From Linderina pennispora (lineage: Eukaryota > Kickxellomycota > Kickxellomycetes > Kickxellales > Kickxellaceae): a stretch of DNA of 64,000 bases. Position 1 is the stretch's first letter. The number at the start of each line of letters is the position of its first letter. Position numbers and translations under genes: made by a program. Location of the stretch: positions 62,001 to 126,000 of the forward strand of contig NW_024468262.1 in the NCBI RefSeq assembly GCF_002104995.1, written 5' to 3'. The notes below the pieces were generated by a model. The model was not told where the DNA came from. It made no database searches and worked only from the letters and a program-made list of their open reading frames with translations. Of this stretch, positions 23,350 through 34,731 are shown one piece after another.

Positions 23350-25227
23350 TCACAACGCGTCAAAGTTGATCGAGTGCAGAGCGCGCTGCTTTTCGCGCTG
23401 GTCGGCACGGCGCTCCATGGTGTTGAGGGCAAAGACGGCGATGCCCAGCAGAGCCATCGACGACAGGAGCGTGGCCAGAATATACGGGGTTGACTCGGAG
23501 CGGTTCATGTACAGCTCCAGGCGCCAGTCGCTGGTGGTGTTGTAGGGAAACACCACAACCTGCGAGTTCGGGATCAGGCCCTCGAACGACCTAGCCCTGG
23601 TGCCCAGCTGCGCGGTCGAGCCGACAGAAAAGTCCTCGATGTAGTTGTTGGTGCGGCCCAGACCAATCATCGAGTACGGCGTCGACAGCGCCCGGTACGC
23701 CGTCTGCGGCACCTGCGGCGACTGCGCGACGTGCTTTTTGCCTGAATCGCTCACCAGCAAATACTTGAATGACGCCCCCGGCAGAATGCCTGCATGCGAG
23801 CGCGTGTGCTGGTCAGCCGGACACACCACAGCCTTGATGAAGAAGGCGTCGGTGAAGAAGTTGTTGTATATGGCGGTAATGCGCTTGCTGCCGCTCGCAT
23901 CCACCAGAGCCACCAGCATGTCCACGGTGCCGCTCTCGTCAATGTCGAAAAACGCAATGTCCTGTGGCCTCCCCAGCCCCTCCAGCACCTGCACGCCAGC
24001 CGTGACTACCACAAACGAGCGCTCGTCGCGCGGCGCTGTGCAGTCGGTGCATTTGATCGACTTGAGCATACGCACGTGCGTTGATTTCTTGCTGCTCGAC
24101 GTCACCACCGCCATGTCCGGGAACCCGTCCAGGTTGAAGTCGGCGATCTTCACCGCCGGCGGCGCCTGGCCATCAAATTTCTCCATGTCTTTCAGCAGCA
24201 CTTCACCGGGCCAAAGCTTGTCGATATCGATGACCTTGGCGTCGCTGAGCGAAAACGAGAACTGCGGGTCGGCCTCGCAGATGCCGTGGTACTTGCGGCA
24301 CTCGCCACTCTTGCGCTCACCCACGCACAGCGGGCGCTGCGTATTGAACAGCACGTAGATCTGGCTTTTGCCCGGAATTGGGATCACCAAGTCGAGGCTG
24401 CCGTCGGCGTTGATATCGGCAAAGCTCACGGGCCCGGCGTTGGTTGGCAGCTTGCCGGTCTGCGAGTACACGAAGCCTGCGGCCGAGTTGGTCCAGATCT
24501 GGTACTCCTCGTTGCCAGCACATACAATAAACAGATCCGCCAAGCAGTCGCCGTCCAGGTCCACGAACGCGCTCGAGTGCGGGCTTGCTGGCTGGCACAT
24601 CTCCTGCGTGCCATCGCCAGGCACAAAGGCCGTCAAATCATACATTTCCGTGCCGGGCTTCTGCGTGTTCTGCCACACCCATGTTTGCGGGCCCGTTGCA
24701 TTTGTGCGCTGGTCCCACGACCGTCCCAGGAAGTCCACGCGGCCGTCACCGTTATAGTCGAATGCAAATGGCAGTGCCTCGGTCGCGCTTGGCAGATCCA
24801 CGGCGTCGTTGAACTTGGCGCCATCGCCCAAATACACACTCATAAAGGTCTCGCCGTTTGACGTCTGCTGCCCCTGCACCAGCAGGTCCAGGCGGCCGTC
24901 CATGTCAAAGTCGCCCGGCACCACATTGGTGATGGTGTGTGCTGTGGTGATGTCGGCCGCTGCCAGATGGCTGAACTCCTTGTTGCTGTTGTCCCACACC
25001 CATGTCTCGACTGTCTTCTGGTCGCTGCTAATCACAAACAGGTCGGTGTGCCCGTCATTGTTGAAATCGCCAAACGCTGCTGGTGTCCCGCGCACGCTGT
25101 CAAGCCCAACTCTGACCTCATACAGCTGGTCAAGCTTGAACCGGAACTTGCGTGCAGCCAGACCGTGTGTGCTGTGGAGTAATGCCAGCAGAGCGCTGAA
25201 TTGGGCCCATCGCCGGAGCAAAACCAT
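23350..25227 (-). CDS. ITFG1/TIP-like FG-GAP repeat type I membrane protein
   Basis: The protein has 625 residues in one open frame. It starts with a signal peptide (MVLLRRWAQFSALLALLHS) followed by FG-GAP/VCBS beta-propeller repeats with Ca-binding DxDxDG-type loops. Examples are FGDFNNDGHTDLFVIS, GDFDMDGRLDLLVQG, DYNGDGRVDFLGR, DLDGDCLADLFIV and DINADGSLDLVIP. Near the C-terminus is one membrane helix (STPYILATLLSSMALLGIAV) with a short basic cytosolic tail. This order matches T-cell immunomodulatory protein/ITFG1, a conserved eukaryotic surface or secretory-route protein of poorly defined role. The start is 326 bp from the divergent F-box-like gene; the 3' end lies 97 bp from the Igo1 stop. 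Confidence 0.88.
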   Translation of the reverse strand: MVLLRRWAQFSALLALLHSTHGLAARKFRFKLDQLYEVRVGLDSVRGTPAAFGDFNNDGHTDLFVISSDQKTVETWVWDNSNKEFSHLAAADITTAHTITNVVPGDFDMDGRLDLLVQGQQTSNGETFMSVYLGDGAKFNDAVDLPSATEALPFAFDYNGDGRVDFLGRSWDQRTNATGPQTWVWQNTQKPGTEMYDLTAFVPGDGTQEMCQPASPHSSAFVDLDGDCLADLFIVCAGNEEYQIWTNSAAGFVYSQTGKLPTNAGPVSFADINADGSLDLVIPIPGKSQIYVLFNTQRPLCVGERKSGECRKYHGICEADPQFSFSLSDAKVIDIDKLWPGEVLLKDMEKFDGQAPPAVKIADFNLDGFPDMAVVTSSSKKSTHVRMLKSIKCTDCTAPRDERSFVVVTAGVQVLEGLGRPQDIAFFDIDESGTVDMLVALVDASGSKRITAIYNNFFTDAFFIKAVVCPADQHTRSHAGILPGASFKYLLVSDSGKKHVAQSPQVPQTAYRALSTPYSMIGLGRTNNYIEDFSVGSTAQLGTRARSFEGLIPNSQVVVFPYNTTSDWRLELYMNRSESTPYILATLLSSMALLGIAVFALNTMERRADQREKQRALHSINFDAL

Positions 25228-25553
25228 GGTATTAAATTATAGAAAAATGAAACAAGTACAGGAAAGTTGCAGTCTTTTTTGTCAAGGCTTGGCATATGCT
25301 TTCCATGCTTTTTCGTGCTTTTTTTCCGCATCTGTCCCCGCATCCTGGACCATATGGCCATCTGAGCCTATTTTTTGCAGGCTCAATGCTGCATTATTCC
25401 ACCTGGATTCTAGAGCCTGTTTCTTCACTGGTCGCCATGGTCCCGCTCTGAAACATACGAGCCTCGAAAGAAAGGAACAGCGCGCCTGCTACTCGCCCTG
25501 CCCTCGCCCCCTTCATCCCTTGTCCAACTCCTCTACTCTATTCCTAACAATAA

Positions 25554-27296
25554 ATGGTACCGGATTTTTCTCTGCTTCCGTACCGTGTCGTGGACCGCAT
25601 TTGCGAGTACCTGTACTGGCAGGGCGTGCGCGACAACGACTTGCACACCTACGCCGGCATCCCCATCGGCCAACTTGACCTTCTGCCGGTCATGCACACC
25701 TGCCGCAGCTGGCGCTTTCGCGGCTTGCCGATATTCTACGAGGCTGCCGTAGTAGTGGTCGGCGACGGCTCATCATCACCCAGCCCCTCAAAGCTCTCCA
25801 AGTCATCGGGCCGCTCGATCATGATCAAAAGCAACATTGAGCTGACATTATTCAGCGGCCGTGCGCCGCAGACAAAGTACCTGGTTCTGTTTTCCAACCG
25901 GCACACACACCCCGAGGACTTTCTGATCGAGCTCGAGATCACAGAGTTTGCGCAGTACGAGTGGCCCAGTATCACGACTCTGTTTTTCCACCACCCGCTC
26001 AGCGACAGAAGGCTGCTGACGGAGAAGGAGGTCGATGTGCAGGACGAAACTATCACTGTAATCAATAGCTGTTTGATCAATAGTCTGCCGGCGCTGGAGC
26101 GGATCCGCGCCTTGATCAACAACAAGGATAGCTACGGGTTGTATCCGATCGATGACCTGGTTACGGCGAAAAAAGACACCCTCCGCGACGTGATTTTGCT
26201 GTCTCGCCTGCCCATCGCGCTGGGCATCCAGATGTTCGCCCAAAACCTGACCCATCTGACGCTGTACAGCGCAAACAGCAAGTCAGCATTACGCATGCCG
26301 AGGGCCATTGCCAGCTCACTGATCTCGCTGGAGATCGGGCCAGTTGCGCCTACCGATATCTGGGGGCCATTCGCGGGCTCCGGCAACGACTCCGAGCCCG
26401 TCGACTTTTGTTCGCTGCGTATCCTGAAGCTCAAATTCACCAATGCCCACCTGCGGATGCTGAGCGGCGCGAGCACAAAGGAGGCAAAGAAGGCGACGAA
26501 GCGGTTTGCCAGCCCCGGGCCTGACAACGAGGTAGCCAAGGGCATCTACCCGCTGTTCCCCAAGCTTGAATTTCTGGCTATCATCGCGTATCCGTACGAC
26601 ATTGCGCAGTTTCTGGAGAACTTCCCGCGCTCGCAAATCAAGCACCTCAGGCTCCTGCGCTGCCCGAACCGGATCTTCAGCATCAACTGGGCCAACTTCC
26701 AGCCTCTGATCACTTGCAGTATCGATGTGCCGCCGCTGCTCAACGACAACTACCATGACAAGCTCGAAGCCTGGCTGGCCAAGGACATGCTGAAGCACCA
26801 CAGGTCTCTGAAGGAGCTGCGGATTGTAGTTGAGTCTGCAATGCACATATCGCTGCCCCACCACGGCTCGCTGCCGCAGCTGCAAAGCCTGACCCTCGAC
26901 CTGCGCTTCAAGTTCTCCGACATGCCAAGCGTGCTCATGGCCATGCCGAAACTGCGCTTCCTCACCCTGATGGTCTACACTGCCAGCAACAAGGCGAAGG
27001 ACCTGGTTGCCAGCCGCTCCACCAAGCACGCAATCGTCAAGCACGACGTCATCAGCAAGTCGCTCGAGCAGCTCACCATCTACATCTACGACCTATCGCC
27101 AGGTCGTGCTGAGCGCACATTGACCAAGACTTCGTGGCTGGTGGCGCGCACACCTGGGATTATCAGGCTCCGCACCCAACGCGACTATGTGCATGTGATG
27201 CAGAAATGCATCCAGGAGACCATCGAGGACAAGCACGATGCGCCGCCCAGCGTCCGGCACTTGCAGCACCTGGAGTACCGCGTTGTCAACGAATAA
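25554..27296 (+). CDS. Divergent F-box/LRR-like protein, 580 aa
   Basis: The single open frame starts at the ATG at 25554. The N-terminus has an F-box-like pattern: LLPYRVVDRICEYLYWQG, then MHTCRSWRFRGLPIFYE. In this pattern a CxxW...P.fY segment follows the box. The rest is a series of short beta-alpha units typical of degenerate leucine-rich repeats (LPQLQSLTLDLRFKFSD, MPKLRFLTLMVYTAS). Such proteins usually serve as substrate adaptors of SCF ubiquitin ligases, but that role is inferred. The coding sequence is GC-rich, unlike the AT-rich relative at 53489. There are no frame breaks. Confidence 0.7.
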   Translation: MVPDFSLLPYRVVDRICEYLYWQGVRDNDLHTYAGIPIGQLDLLPVMHTCRSWRFRGLPIFYEAAVVVVGDGSSSPSPSKLSKSSGRSIMIKSNIELTLFSGRAPQTKYLVLFSNRHTHPEDFLIELEITEFAQYEWPSITTLFFHHPLSDRRLLTEKEVDVQDETITVINSCLINSLPALERIRALINNKDSYGLYPIDDLVTAKKDTLRDVILLSRLPIALGIQMFAQNLTHLTLYSANSKSALRMPRAIASSLISLEIGPVAPTDIWGPFAGSGNDSEPVDFCSLRILKLKFTNAHLRMLSGASTKEAKKATKRFASPGPDNEVAKGIYPLFPKLEFLAIIAYPYDIAQFLENFPRSQIKHLRLLRCPNRIFSINWANFQPLITCSIDVPPLLNDNYHDKLEAWLAKDMLKHHRSLKELRIVVESAMHISLPHHGSLPQLQSLTLDLRFKFSDMPSVLMAMPKLRFLTLMVYTASNKAKDLVASRSTKHAIVKHDVISKSLEQLTIYIYDLSPGRAERTLTKTSWLVARTPGIIRLRTQRDYVHVMQKCIQETIEDKHDAPPSVRHLQHLEYRVVNE

Positions 27297-27726
27297 ATGT
27301 TTGCTCATGCTTTCTTGCACGTGCGTAGTTGCTGGCATCCAGCCGATTCCTCTGCAAAGCAACCTTAGTGCATTGTGCTTCTATGTCCTATCACGTGCAA
27401 ACTCTCGATCGGCTCTTGCGATCACGGACTTGTGTCTTATCCGCCTCCGACTGAGAAGCTGCGATCTGTTGCCAGAGATTGGCTGTGAGTTTATAGAGGA
27501 AAAGTGGCAGAGAGACGTGGGTGCTGAATACCGATGCTGCATCAAGAACCATGCACGGGCCGGAGATGACTCGATCGCTTTACATCCGACATCGCGGAGG
27601 TTAGAGCGCCCCCACGAGGCCCATATAAAACCCATCGCGACCGAGACCCAGCTCCGCCAGCAAAAGAAAAACACAGCCTCCGATATTTTTTCTAACTTGC
27701 ACTACTCAGCTCCCCGTTTTTGTACT
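27297..27726. other. Intergenic region, promoter of the HSDL2-like gene
   Basis: An open frame continues upstream of 27727 to about 27238, but it has no recognisable sequence and a start in it is unlikely. A TATA-like CCATATAAAACCC lies near 27619-27631, about 100 bp upstream of the ATG. Confidence 0.45.
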
Positions 27727-28605
27727 ATGAGCCTCAAAGACACCGTTGTTTTCATCACTGGCGGCTCGCGCGGAATCGGCGAGGCTATTGCTATCCGTCT
27801 CGCCAAGGAGGGCGCCAGCATCGCCATTGCTGCCAAAACTGCCGACCCGCACTCGACGCTTCCGGGCACCATCTACACCGCTGCCAAGGCTATCGAGGCC
27901 GCCGGCGGCAAGGCACTGCCGGTGCAGTGCGATATCCGCGACGAGCAGCAGGTCAAGGCGGCGCTAGCGAAGACGGTTGAGACCTTTGGCCACCTGGACG
28001 TGGTGATCAACAATGCCTCAGCGATCTATCTGAAGAGCACGCTGGAGACCGAGGCGAAGCGCTACGACCTGATGCACAACATCAACGGGCGCGGCACCTG
28101 GCTGGTGACCAAGCTGGCGCTACCGTATCTGATCAAGTCGAAGAACCCGCGTGTGCTGACGATGAGCCCGCCACTGGACCTGAGCCAGAAGTGGTTCGAG
28201 AAGAACCCGGCATACACGGTCGCCAAGTACAACATGTCCCTGTATGTGCTGGGCCACTCGGCCGAGTTCGCCAAATACGGCATCGCGGTCAATGGCCTGT
28301 GGCCATACACAACCATTGGGACTGCGGCGTTGAACATGATCGACGAAGCCAAGGGCCAGCCCGACCTGCGCACGCCCGAGATCATGGCAGACGCCGCACT
28401 GGAGATCCTGAAGAAGCCAGTGTCGTTCACCGGCAACCTGTGCATTGACGAGATTGTCCTGCGCGAGGCCGGTGTCACTGACATGGGCAAGTACGCGACC
28501 ACACCCGGAACCAAGGACGAGGATCTCCGGCCAGACATCTTCATTGGAGAGCCAGACCACGCTCGCTTGCGTCTGCTTCGCATCCAGCACAAGGCAAGGC
28601 TGTAA
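27727..28605 (+). CDS. HSDL2-like short-chain dehydrogenase, probable peroxisomal enzyme
   Basis: The ATG at 27727 starts MSLKDTVVFITGGSRGIGEA, a Rossmann TGxxxGxG nucleotide site. NNASAIYL and the catalytic region MSPPLDLSQKWF...AYTVAKYNMS (Tyr-x-x-x-Lys) follow. GKYAT and the overall order fit the HSDL2 subgroup of short-chain dehydrogenases, although the family's C-terminal SCP2 domain is absent. The protein has 292 residues and ends KARL; ARL fits the loose PTS1 consensus [SAC][KRH][LM], so a peroxisomal place is likely but unproven. The substrate is unknown. Confidence 0.85.
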   Translation: MSLKDTVVFITGGSRGIGEAIAIRLAKEGASIAIAAKTADPHSTLPGTIYTAAKAIEAAGGKALPVQCDIRDEQQVKAALAKTVETFGHLDVVINNASAIYLKSTLETEAKRYDLMHNINGRGTWLVTKLALPYLIKSKNPRVLTMSPPLDLSQKWFEKNPAYTVAKYNMSLYVLGHSAEFAKYGIAVNGLWPYTTIGTAALNMIDEAKGQPDLRTPEIMADAALEILKKPVSFTGNLCIDEIVLREAGVTDMGKYATTPGTKDEDLRPDIFIGEPDHARLRLLRIQHKARL

Positions 28606-31600
28606 TGAATGTTCTTTTAAATTGCATATCCAAATATGCGAATGCTCGCAATACCGTGGTTTTTGTACTTTTGTTTGAAAGCAACGCGGAAAATGTGCGC
28701 TTTTAGTATGCTGCACCTCTCTCCTTCACCGTATTCAATGTCTCTCTGCACATCATACATGTAGACTATCTGTTAGAAATCCGCCAGTCGTGTTTCAGAG
28801 TATATTTGTAGCCAACCCCCACCCCTTTTTGTTCTGGCATCCGATTACCCAGTGGAATCACGGCACAATGCTCGTCGCAGGTCTTTATGAGCTGCCCATG
28901 CAGATGTGTCCATCCTTGCCCGGATATGGCTTGCCACCCTTTATGCCTATAGTCGGCAATTGCACGCACCTCCTGATATCAATCCAGGATTAATCCCCAA
29001 CCTTCCCTCGCTCTCCAAACTTGCGCTGCACTTTGCCACATGCTCCTTTGGTCTACAAATAGTGCAAACCGGAAACTGTGCAAAGGGCGCGTTCGCGTGC
29101 TTTCAGGAGTGTGAAGCTCCAAAGTTGCCCGACAAGGTCCCTTGGAAAATTCTCAGTACTGTGGCATTTCTGATAGATCCAGTTTAGACCAACCTTACTA
29201 CAGTCCTACGTGTCGAGGATTTTTATATTAGCCGCGATATCCAAGCTCCAAACCGGGATTCGGCACAGCACGCATGCTTTCTCGGTTTTTGGGGACATGG
29301 CGATTTGTACTGAGCTCGGTAGCCAATACGACGTTATTTATCGCCCTGTACGTCCCACGTCTGCAATTCGCACACTATGTGCACCCTTAGTTTCCCTTTT
29401 TCACACCTGGAGCAGGAGAGAGGTAGCCTAGGGAAAGACCAAACACAATTTTTCGTCTCACCCATCAGCTCTTGCTTTCGCACAGGCGCAAGGATATTTA
29501 GTTGTTAATACTATCGATGGTGATACTAAGGAAAGTGGTACATCCCGGTGCAACTGCATTGCGCTTCAGATGCCAACCCAGGTGCGATGCACATGGGATC
29601 TTGTGAATCGGTATATGTACAACACATGTGCCGGTGCAAACTTTCTTCAGAGTGGGCTATTCTTATAGGTGCCTAATGCTGCCTGTTCTCTATATGAAAT
29701 CGCTGGGCTGGGCTGGACCCTCAGCAAATGCCTGCGTTCTATTTTGGCCCATGAAGGCGCGGAAAAACAAATACGCACCACGGGAAATCCCTCGCTTTTC
29801 GTGCTGTAGGGATCGCTACGATGGCCCACTGTGAGAGCTGACTCCACGACAGCGCTGTGCATTGGCCAAAAGGATCTTTGCTTCGTCAGTTGCCTTCCTA
29901 AGAGCTGTGCTTTGAAATCCTCGAGAACAGAATTTTTTTGCATGGGAACGAGCACTTCTCAACTGTCACAATAACTGCCCAATGCACTTGGTAGCCTAAG
30001 ATGAGATATTTGTGCGCTGTATTGTTGCTTTTAAGGGAGTTAACTCTGCCCATGGCGCAAGTCCCACCACAAGGATCTCAGACAGGCCATGAGTAGGTTT
30101 ATTGAGTCCAGGCAGCTGCATCTACTCAGGCCCCCCTCTCTGCCGAATTCATTTCGTTCTGCCTATTTGTTGGGTTGGTTAGCACCCCTCCTTGCCTTTT
30201 GCAGGTGCACAATACGCGGACTTGGGACCCAGGATCCACATTTCACTTGCACGAGAGACTTGTATCCTACAGGACTGTGTGTCAAGCGCCCTTCTCTCGT
30301 GGGCAATCACTGTTTGCTCGGCTGGTAGTCTCATTTTGTTTATTGGCTATCAGAGCCCCATTTCACTCCCCTCCCTCCTTCCTCTTGGACATATGGACAC
30401 AAGTAGCTGCTATACCAGTGCAGCATGGGCTCATTCCTTGACTGTGCTCCAGTGGTAGCCAGCAGCAGAAATGGCGAGTGATTCCTGTGAAGGACCTCCT
30501 CGTCCCACAAATCAATGTTGTCAGCTCAACTTACCCGTCAATCCTTCATAAGTCGCCGGTAGATTATCTTGGCGCAAAAAACCCGCCGAGAAAATCAGCT
30601 ACTCACCAAGAACAAAGTGCTTGCTTTCCGATTACAATCCACATGCAATGTGCTGTCCCGGGGTGTTCGCACTCATCTTTCTACCTGCCCTTTCGCCGCT
30701 CCCATGAGGCATATCATTGATCTTTTCTCGCTGTGATGAATGCCAGGTTGGAACGCAAAACAGACAAAGCTTTGTTCGCAACTCTCTGCATAAAGAATGA
30801 GTGCAAAGAGGCGGCATGTAAAAAGCTCGACGTGCTTTATAATAGTGAGAGTCTGCAGAGAAAGAGACGACGGATTTGCTCGGTATTTGGGAACAGCGCT
30901 ACCTCGCACCAGTGCTTACAATACCATCGGCATGGTGTGGGTTGCCTTCCGGCTGACAACCTGCTCGCCCGCCCATGAATTTCCTCCAGGATTCGGTATT
31001 TTTGTTTTGATAGCCCTGCCTCCTATATCAGGTGCTTAACCTAAGCGGTCGCATCGGTATCCATTGGTCAGTATATGCACTCACAAACGACTAGTCCTGC
31101 TGACTGCATACGTGCTGGTCGCAGTTCTATTTTTGTCCATTGCCACCTGTGCTAGGCTAAACCCCTACCTCCTGTGCATGCATTCTGGCGGGCGTTAAAT
31201 TGCACATCATCTTTTTCTCCTGCATTATCTGGCCTGAAAGGGAGGCGCATTGCCGAAGGGGAGGGTGCATCACCCTGTGGGCCTGCCCGCCGATCTGCAA
31301 TTTTCGCCACTATCACAGCAAAAGAAATTTCTCTTACATCAACCACGCCCAACCTTTTTTTGCTCGCAGCGACCGCTGGCGACCAGCCCACGTAGGTCCC
31401 TTTTTGCGGCACGACCCGGTTTCCAGCGGGCTCCTTATAAGCTGGCGTCTACAGCCTTGGGGTCTCCTCCGCTTTATCCTCACTTGGTATCAGCCCTGCA
31501 ATTCGCACTTTCTCTCTTTCACTAAGCTTTTTATAGCCTTTTTTACGCAGCCAGTCATTTTTGTGATCATTTACTCGCGCATTCAGTACTTCCCAATACC

Positions 31601-31671
31601 CCTTTGAGATATTTTCCCTCACATCGAGGAAGGCCCATTTGCTTATTTGTAACCCTATCATCGTCATCGCC
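28606..31671. other. Three-kilobase region without a recognisable gene
   Basis: All open frames here are below about 100 residues, overlap on both strands and lack recognisable motifs. I see no tRNA-like, rRNA or repeat structure. The 3' part is pyrimidine-rich and probably serves as the upstream region of the HSF-type gene. Confidence 0.5.
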
Positions 31672-34340
31672 ATGATGCACAGCACTACGTCCGCAGTGAC
31701 CACAAAAAAGTCCCACAGACCCTATAGGCAATACCCACTTCCACGGCCCGAGAATTTCATTTCCATTCTCTACAAGTAAGTCTGCCTTTATCCTGCTATC
31801 TCTCTCTCTGCACTGGCCTGTCCGTGCTTAGTCCATGTGCCACTGGGCTCTTCCTCACTTATCCTCGCCACCATGCACCTCAAATGATCTCACTGTGTCT
31901 CTCACCATTGCTGCCTCCCCATTTTTGCCTTCACACGCAATTCGGATATCGCAGCAAGCACCAGGAATTGCCGCATGCAGGAGGAATGTGCCTGCGTGCT
32001 CCTGACTTGTCCATTGCTTACTGGTCCCCCCGATGGTCGCCCACCGCTATCAGTGTGCGTAGTTCTGGGGGCGCCATTTGCGGAGTTTCCATACATGTCA
32101 CCATCGCACAATGTGTGCCAAGCGGCAAAAATAGAATTAGGAACGCCCTGGCAAACCTTGTGTTCATATTGTCCCCTCTCTTTCGTTTCTCTTTGCTGAG
32201 CGTCAAAAGAGCTACATTTCGATGCTGTTCACACTTCTATTCCTTTCTCATAATACGGATACAATTACGGAAATTACAGAAAGGACCTGGGAGCGGGCTG
32301 CCCCTTTGGCCTGAGGAAGGCAGCAGCATTTTGCTCTTCCTTGTACATAAATTTTTGCCATGGTGATGCATGCAGGTTGCATGTCGTTCAGTTTCTCTTA
32401 GAAACCTGTACAAAGACAGCTGCTGCACACAATACAAAGGTGGTCATCCTACACCCGTTTGCCGTCACCTGCATTGTCTGCCATCGGCACATGTCCTAAA
32501 CCCACCCTGTGCAATTTTTTGTAGCATCCTCGAGCACCACAACTACTGGTGTCTTCACTGGAATGAAGATGGGACTCAAATTATCGTCGAGCATCCAGAG
32601 TCGGTCGCACGCGAAGTCCTGCCGCACCACTTTGGGACCCGAAAGTACCAGTCCTTCACACGTCAATTCCACCTCTACCGCTTCCGCCGCATTGCCGACA
32701 GCCGGCGCGACAAGAAATATAAAGGCTACTGTCGCTTCTTCCATCCGGACTTTCTGCGCGACCATCCTCATCTGATCAGCGGCATCACCCGTGTCAAGGT
32801 CTCGAAGGCCTCGGCTGCCGCCCGCAAGGAGAAGCGTGAGAAGGCCGCAAAGGCCAAGGCCGAAGCGAAAGCTCCTGTTAGGGCTACTAAAGAGGCCGAA
32901 ATCAAGATTTGGCGGCTGAACCCAGCATCCCCCAATACTTCGCCGTCCAACGATGGGACAATATCACCGTCAGCACTGACGATGTCAAGCGATGACATGA
33001 GCACACCTGATATTGAGCGGACAGCACCAGAGTTCAACACACCCGAGGCCAAGGATGCTATTGGGTCGCTCCAAATCCTTGAGGATGTTGTCGACGAATT
33101 GAGTCTTAGAGGTACGTCATCACGAAACCACAGCCTTCATTCTGCGCCCTTATTCAATGCTCATAGCCAGCCCCTTGCCCCCTCCAAAATTCCTTCTTTC
33201 ATCTGCAAGATAAATTTGTTGGTCAGAGCCCGGCTTTTTTCATAAGGAGCTGCATCGCATCCCAGTCAAAAAAAACGGCCATGCTATCTGCAAAGAAAGT
33301 TTGCATCCAGCCTGTCGGATGATGTCTCATAATCACCGCCAGCAGTCATTTCAATTGCAGCATGCCGTTGGCTGCTGCTCTGGCGGCCAATTTGCTTATT
33401 GTCATTATTGCGTTATTATGCTATTGATGGCTGAACATATATAGCGACATGCTCCAATGAAGCTGGCTATTGCATCTTATTGAATGCCGCTTTTCTTTTG
33501 TCCACTGTGCCCACACTCCTCAGCTATGCAATCCACCATGCCAACTAACGCCTTTCCAAACCCTCCATTCTCTCAAGCTTAGTTCTCTACTTTGTGCGGG
33601 AGCAAATCGACCATGTTTGCGAGACGATCAACATGAAAATCGCCAGCGCAGCTCCTGAGGGCCCATCAGCCATCCCTTACTGCAGCGAACTTTCCACTGG
33701 CCCAGCGACTCTCACTTTACCCATAGAATTAGCGCACGTGTCGAGCCACAGCGCACAGTGCTCGACCAAGTCGCCAAATACCCCACTGCTGGTCTCTGGT
33801 GTCTCCGCATCGTCGTTGCTCACTTCTGATGCACTGTCTACAGCAATCCAGGCCCATGTACAACAGCGCTCCAAGCAAATGAGCTCATCAGCTACTTCGC
33901 CGCCTATCGTTCCCAGCCAGTCATCGCTTGCGCACGTAACCGATAGCCTGCTGACCCTTGGTCTCAGCAACAACTTGGCCCCTATGCAGCTCAATTACGG
34001 ACCCTTCTTTTCGCCCACGGCATCGCAACTGGGCAGCGGTACATACGATACAGTGCCAATGGCTTCACTTGGATTTGGTGCTGGTCCAATGTCGAATTCT
34101 GCTATTGCGAGCGGATTCGCAGACAGTGCCAACCCTAATGCAGTTCAGGGACTAGGAGTTACCTTCCCTTCTAGCGCCCCTTCGGCCATTTCCATGCGAA
34201 CCATGTCCAACCCTACATACCTGTCCTCCACCCCACCTATTATGAACAGCCAGACAGGAATGATTACGCCTCTGTGGAATCCGGCCGCTGACCAGCCAGA
34301 CCCTGCTGATGACTCAGTGTTATCGGCAGAAAGTATGTAG
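31672..34340 (+). CDS. HSF-type DNA-binding transcription factor, three exons
   Basis: Exons are 31672-31775, 32525-33111 and 33583-34340. The introns are 749 and 471 bp, long for this window, with GTAAGT and GTACGT donors and TAG acceptors. Across the first junction the heat-shock-factor domain reads ENFISILY|NILEHHNYWCLHW, then VLPHHFGTRKYQSFTRQFHL and YRFRRI, as in HSF (a LYxML...W motif and a FxSFxRQxxxYxF recognition helix). A Lys/Ala-rich basic helix follows (AAARKEKREKAAKAKAEAK). Exon 3 opens VLYFVREQIDHVCETI, a possible oligomerisation helix. The rest is Ser/Thr/Pro-rich activation-type sequence. An HSF- or Skn7/Sfl1-like role is inferred from the domain only. Confidence 0.85.
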
Positions 34341-34413
34341 ATTGCCAACAAACACGCTTTCCTCCATCATTCCCTGTTATATATGTTTCCTTTCTTTCAA
34401 CCGCTCCATCACA

Positions 34414-34731
34414 CTACATTCCATATTGCTTTTTCTTGCCTCTTGTGTTTTCAATACACCCCATTTGTTGTATGACACCATGTACGTATTGTCCATATAT
34501 CTTGTTGATGAGGTTCAGGTCGAGAAGCTTAGCCGTACACCCATTCCACACGCAGTTTGTGGAGGAGCGACCGTTAAAGCGGCCCACAGCAGAGGCAAGC
34601 GCATTGGTGTTTCTGCTGTCAGAGAGCAAATCACCAATTTCGAGCAGATTGGGTCTCAAAGGGGTAGCAGCCGCAACGGTATGCACTAAAAGCAGTGCTG
34701 CACCAACGAGGGTGGCAAGTTCGAAATTCAT
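34414..34731 (-). CDS. Small secreted protein, 105 aa
   Basis: The ATG at 34731 gives a signal peptide (MNFELATLVGAALLLVHTVA). The mature part is about 85 residues with three Cys (in TNCVWNGC and MGCIE) and ends KKKQYGM. I do not recognise a family. An in-frame upstream Met at 34803 would bury the signal peptide and is less likely. A TATA-like TATATA lies near 34957 on the 5' side. Confidence 0.5.
   Translation of the reverse strand: MNFELATLVGAALLLVHTVAAATPLRPNLLEIGDLLSDSRNTNALASAVGRFNGRSSTNCVWNGCTAKLLDLNLINKIYGQYVHGVIQQMGCIENTRGKKKQYGM

Noticed and set aside
28606-31671. Several 60-100 residue frames in the 3 kb gene-free region
   Set aside because: They overlap on both strands, have no homologous look or signal peptide, and show no splice-linked exons.
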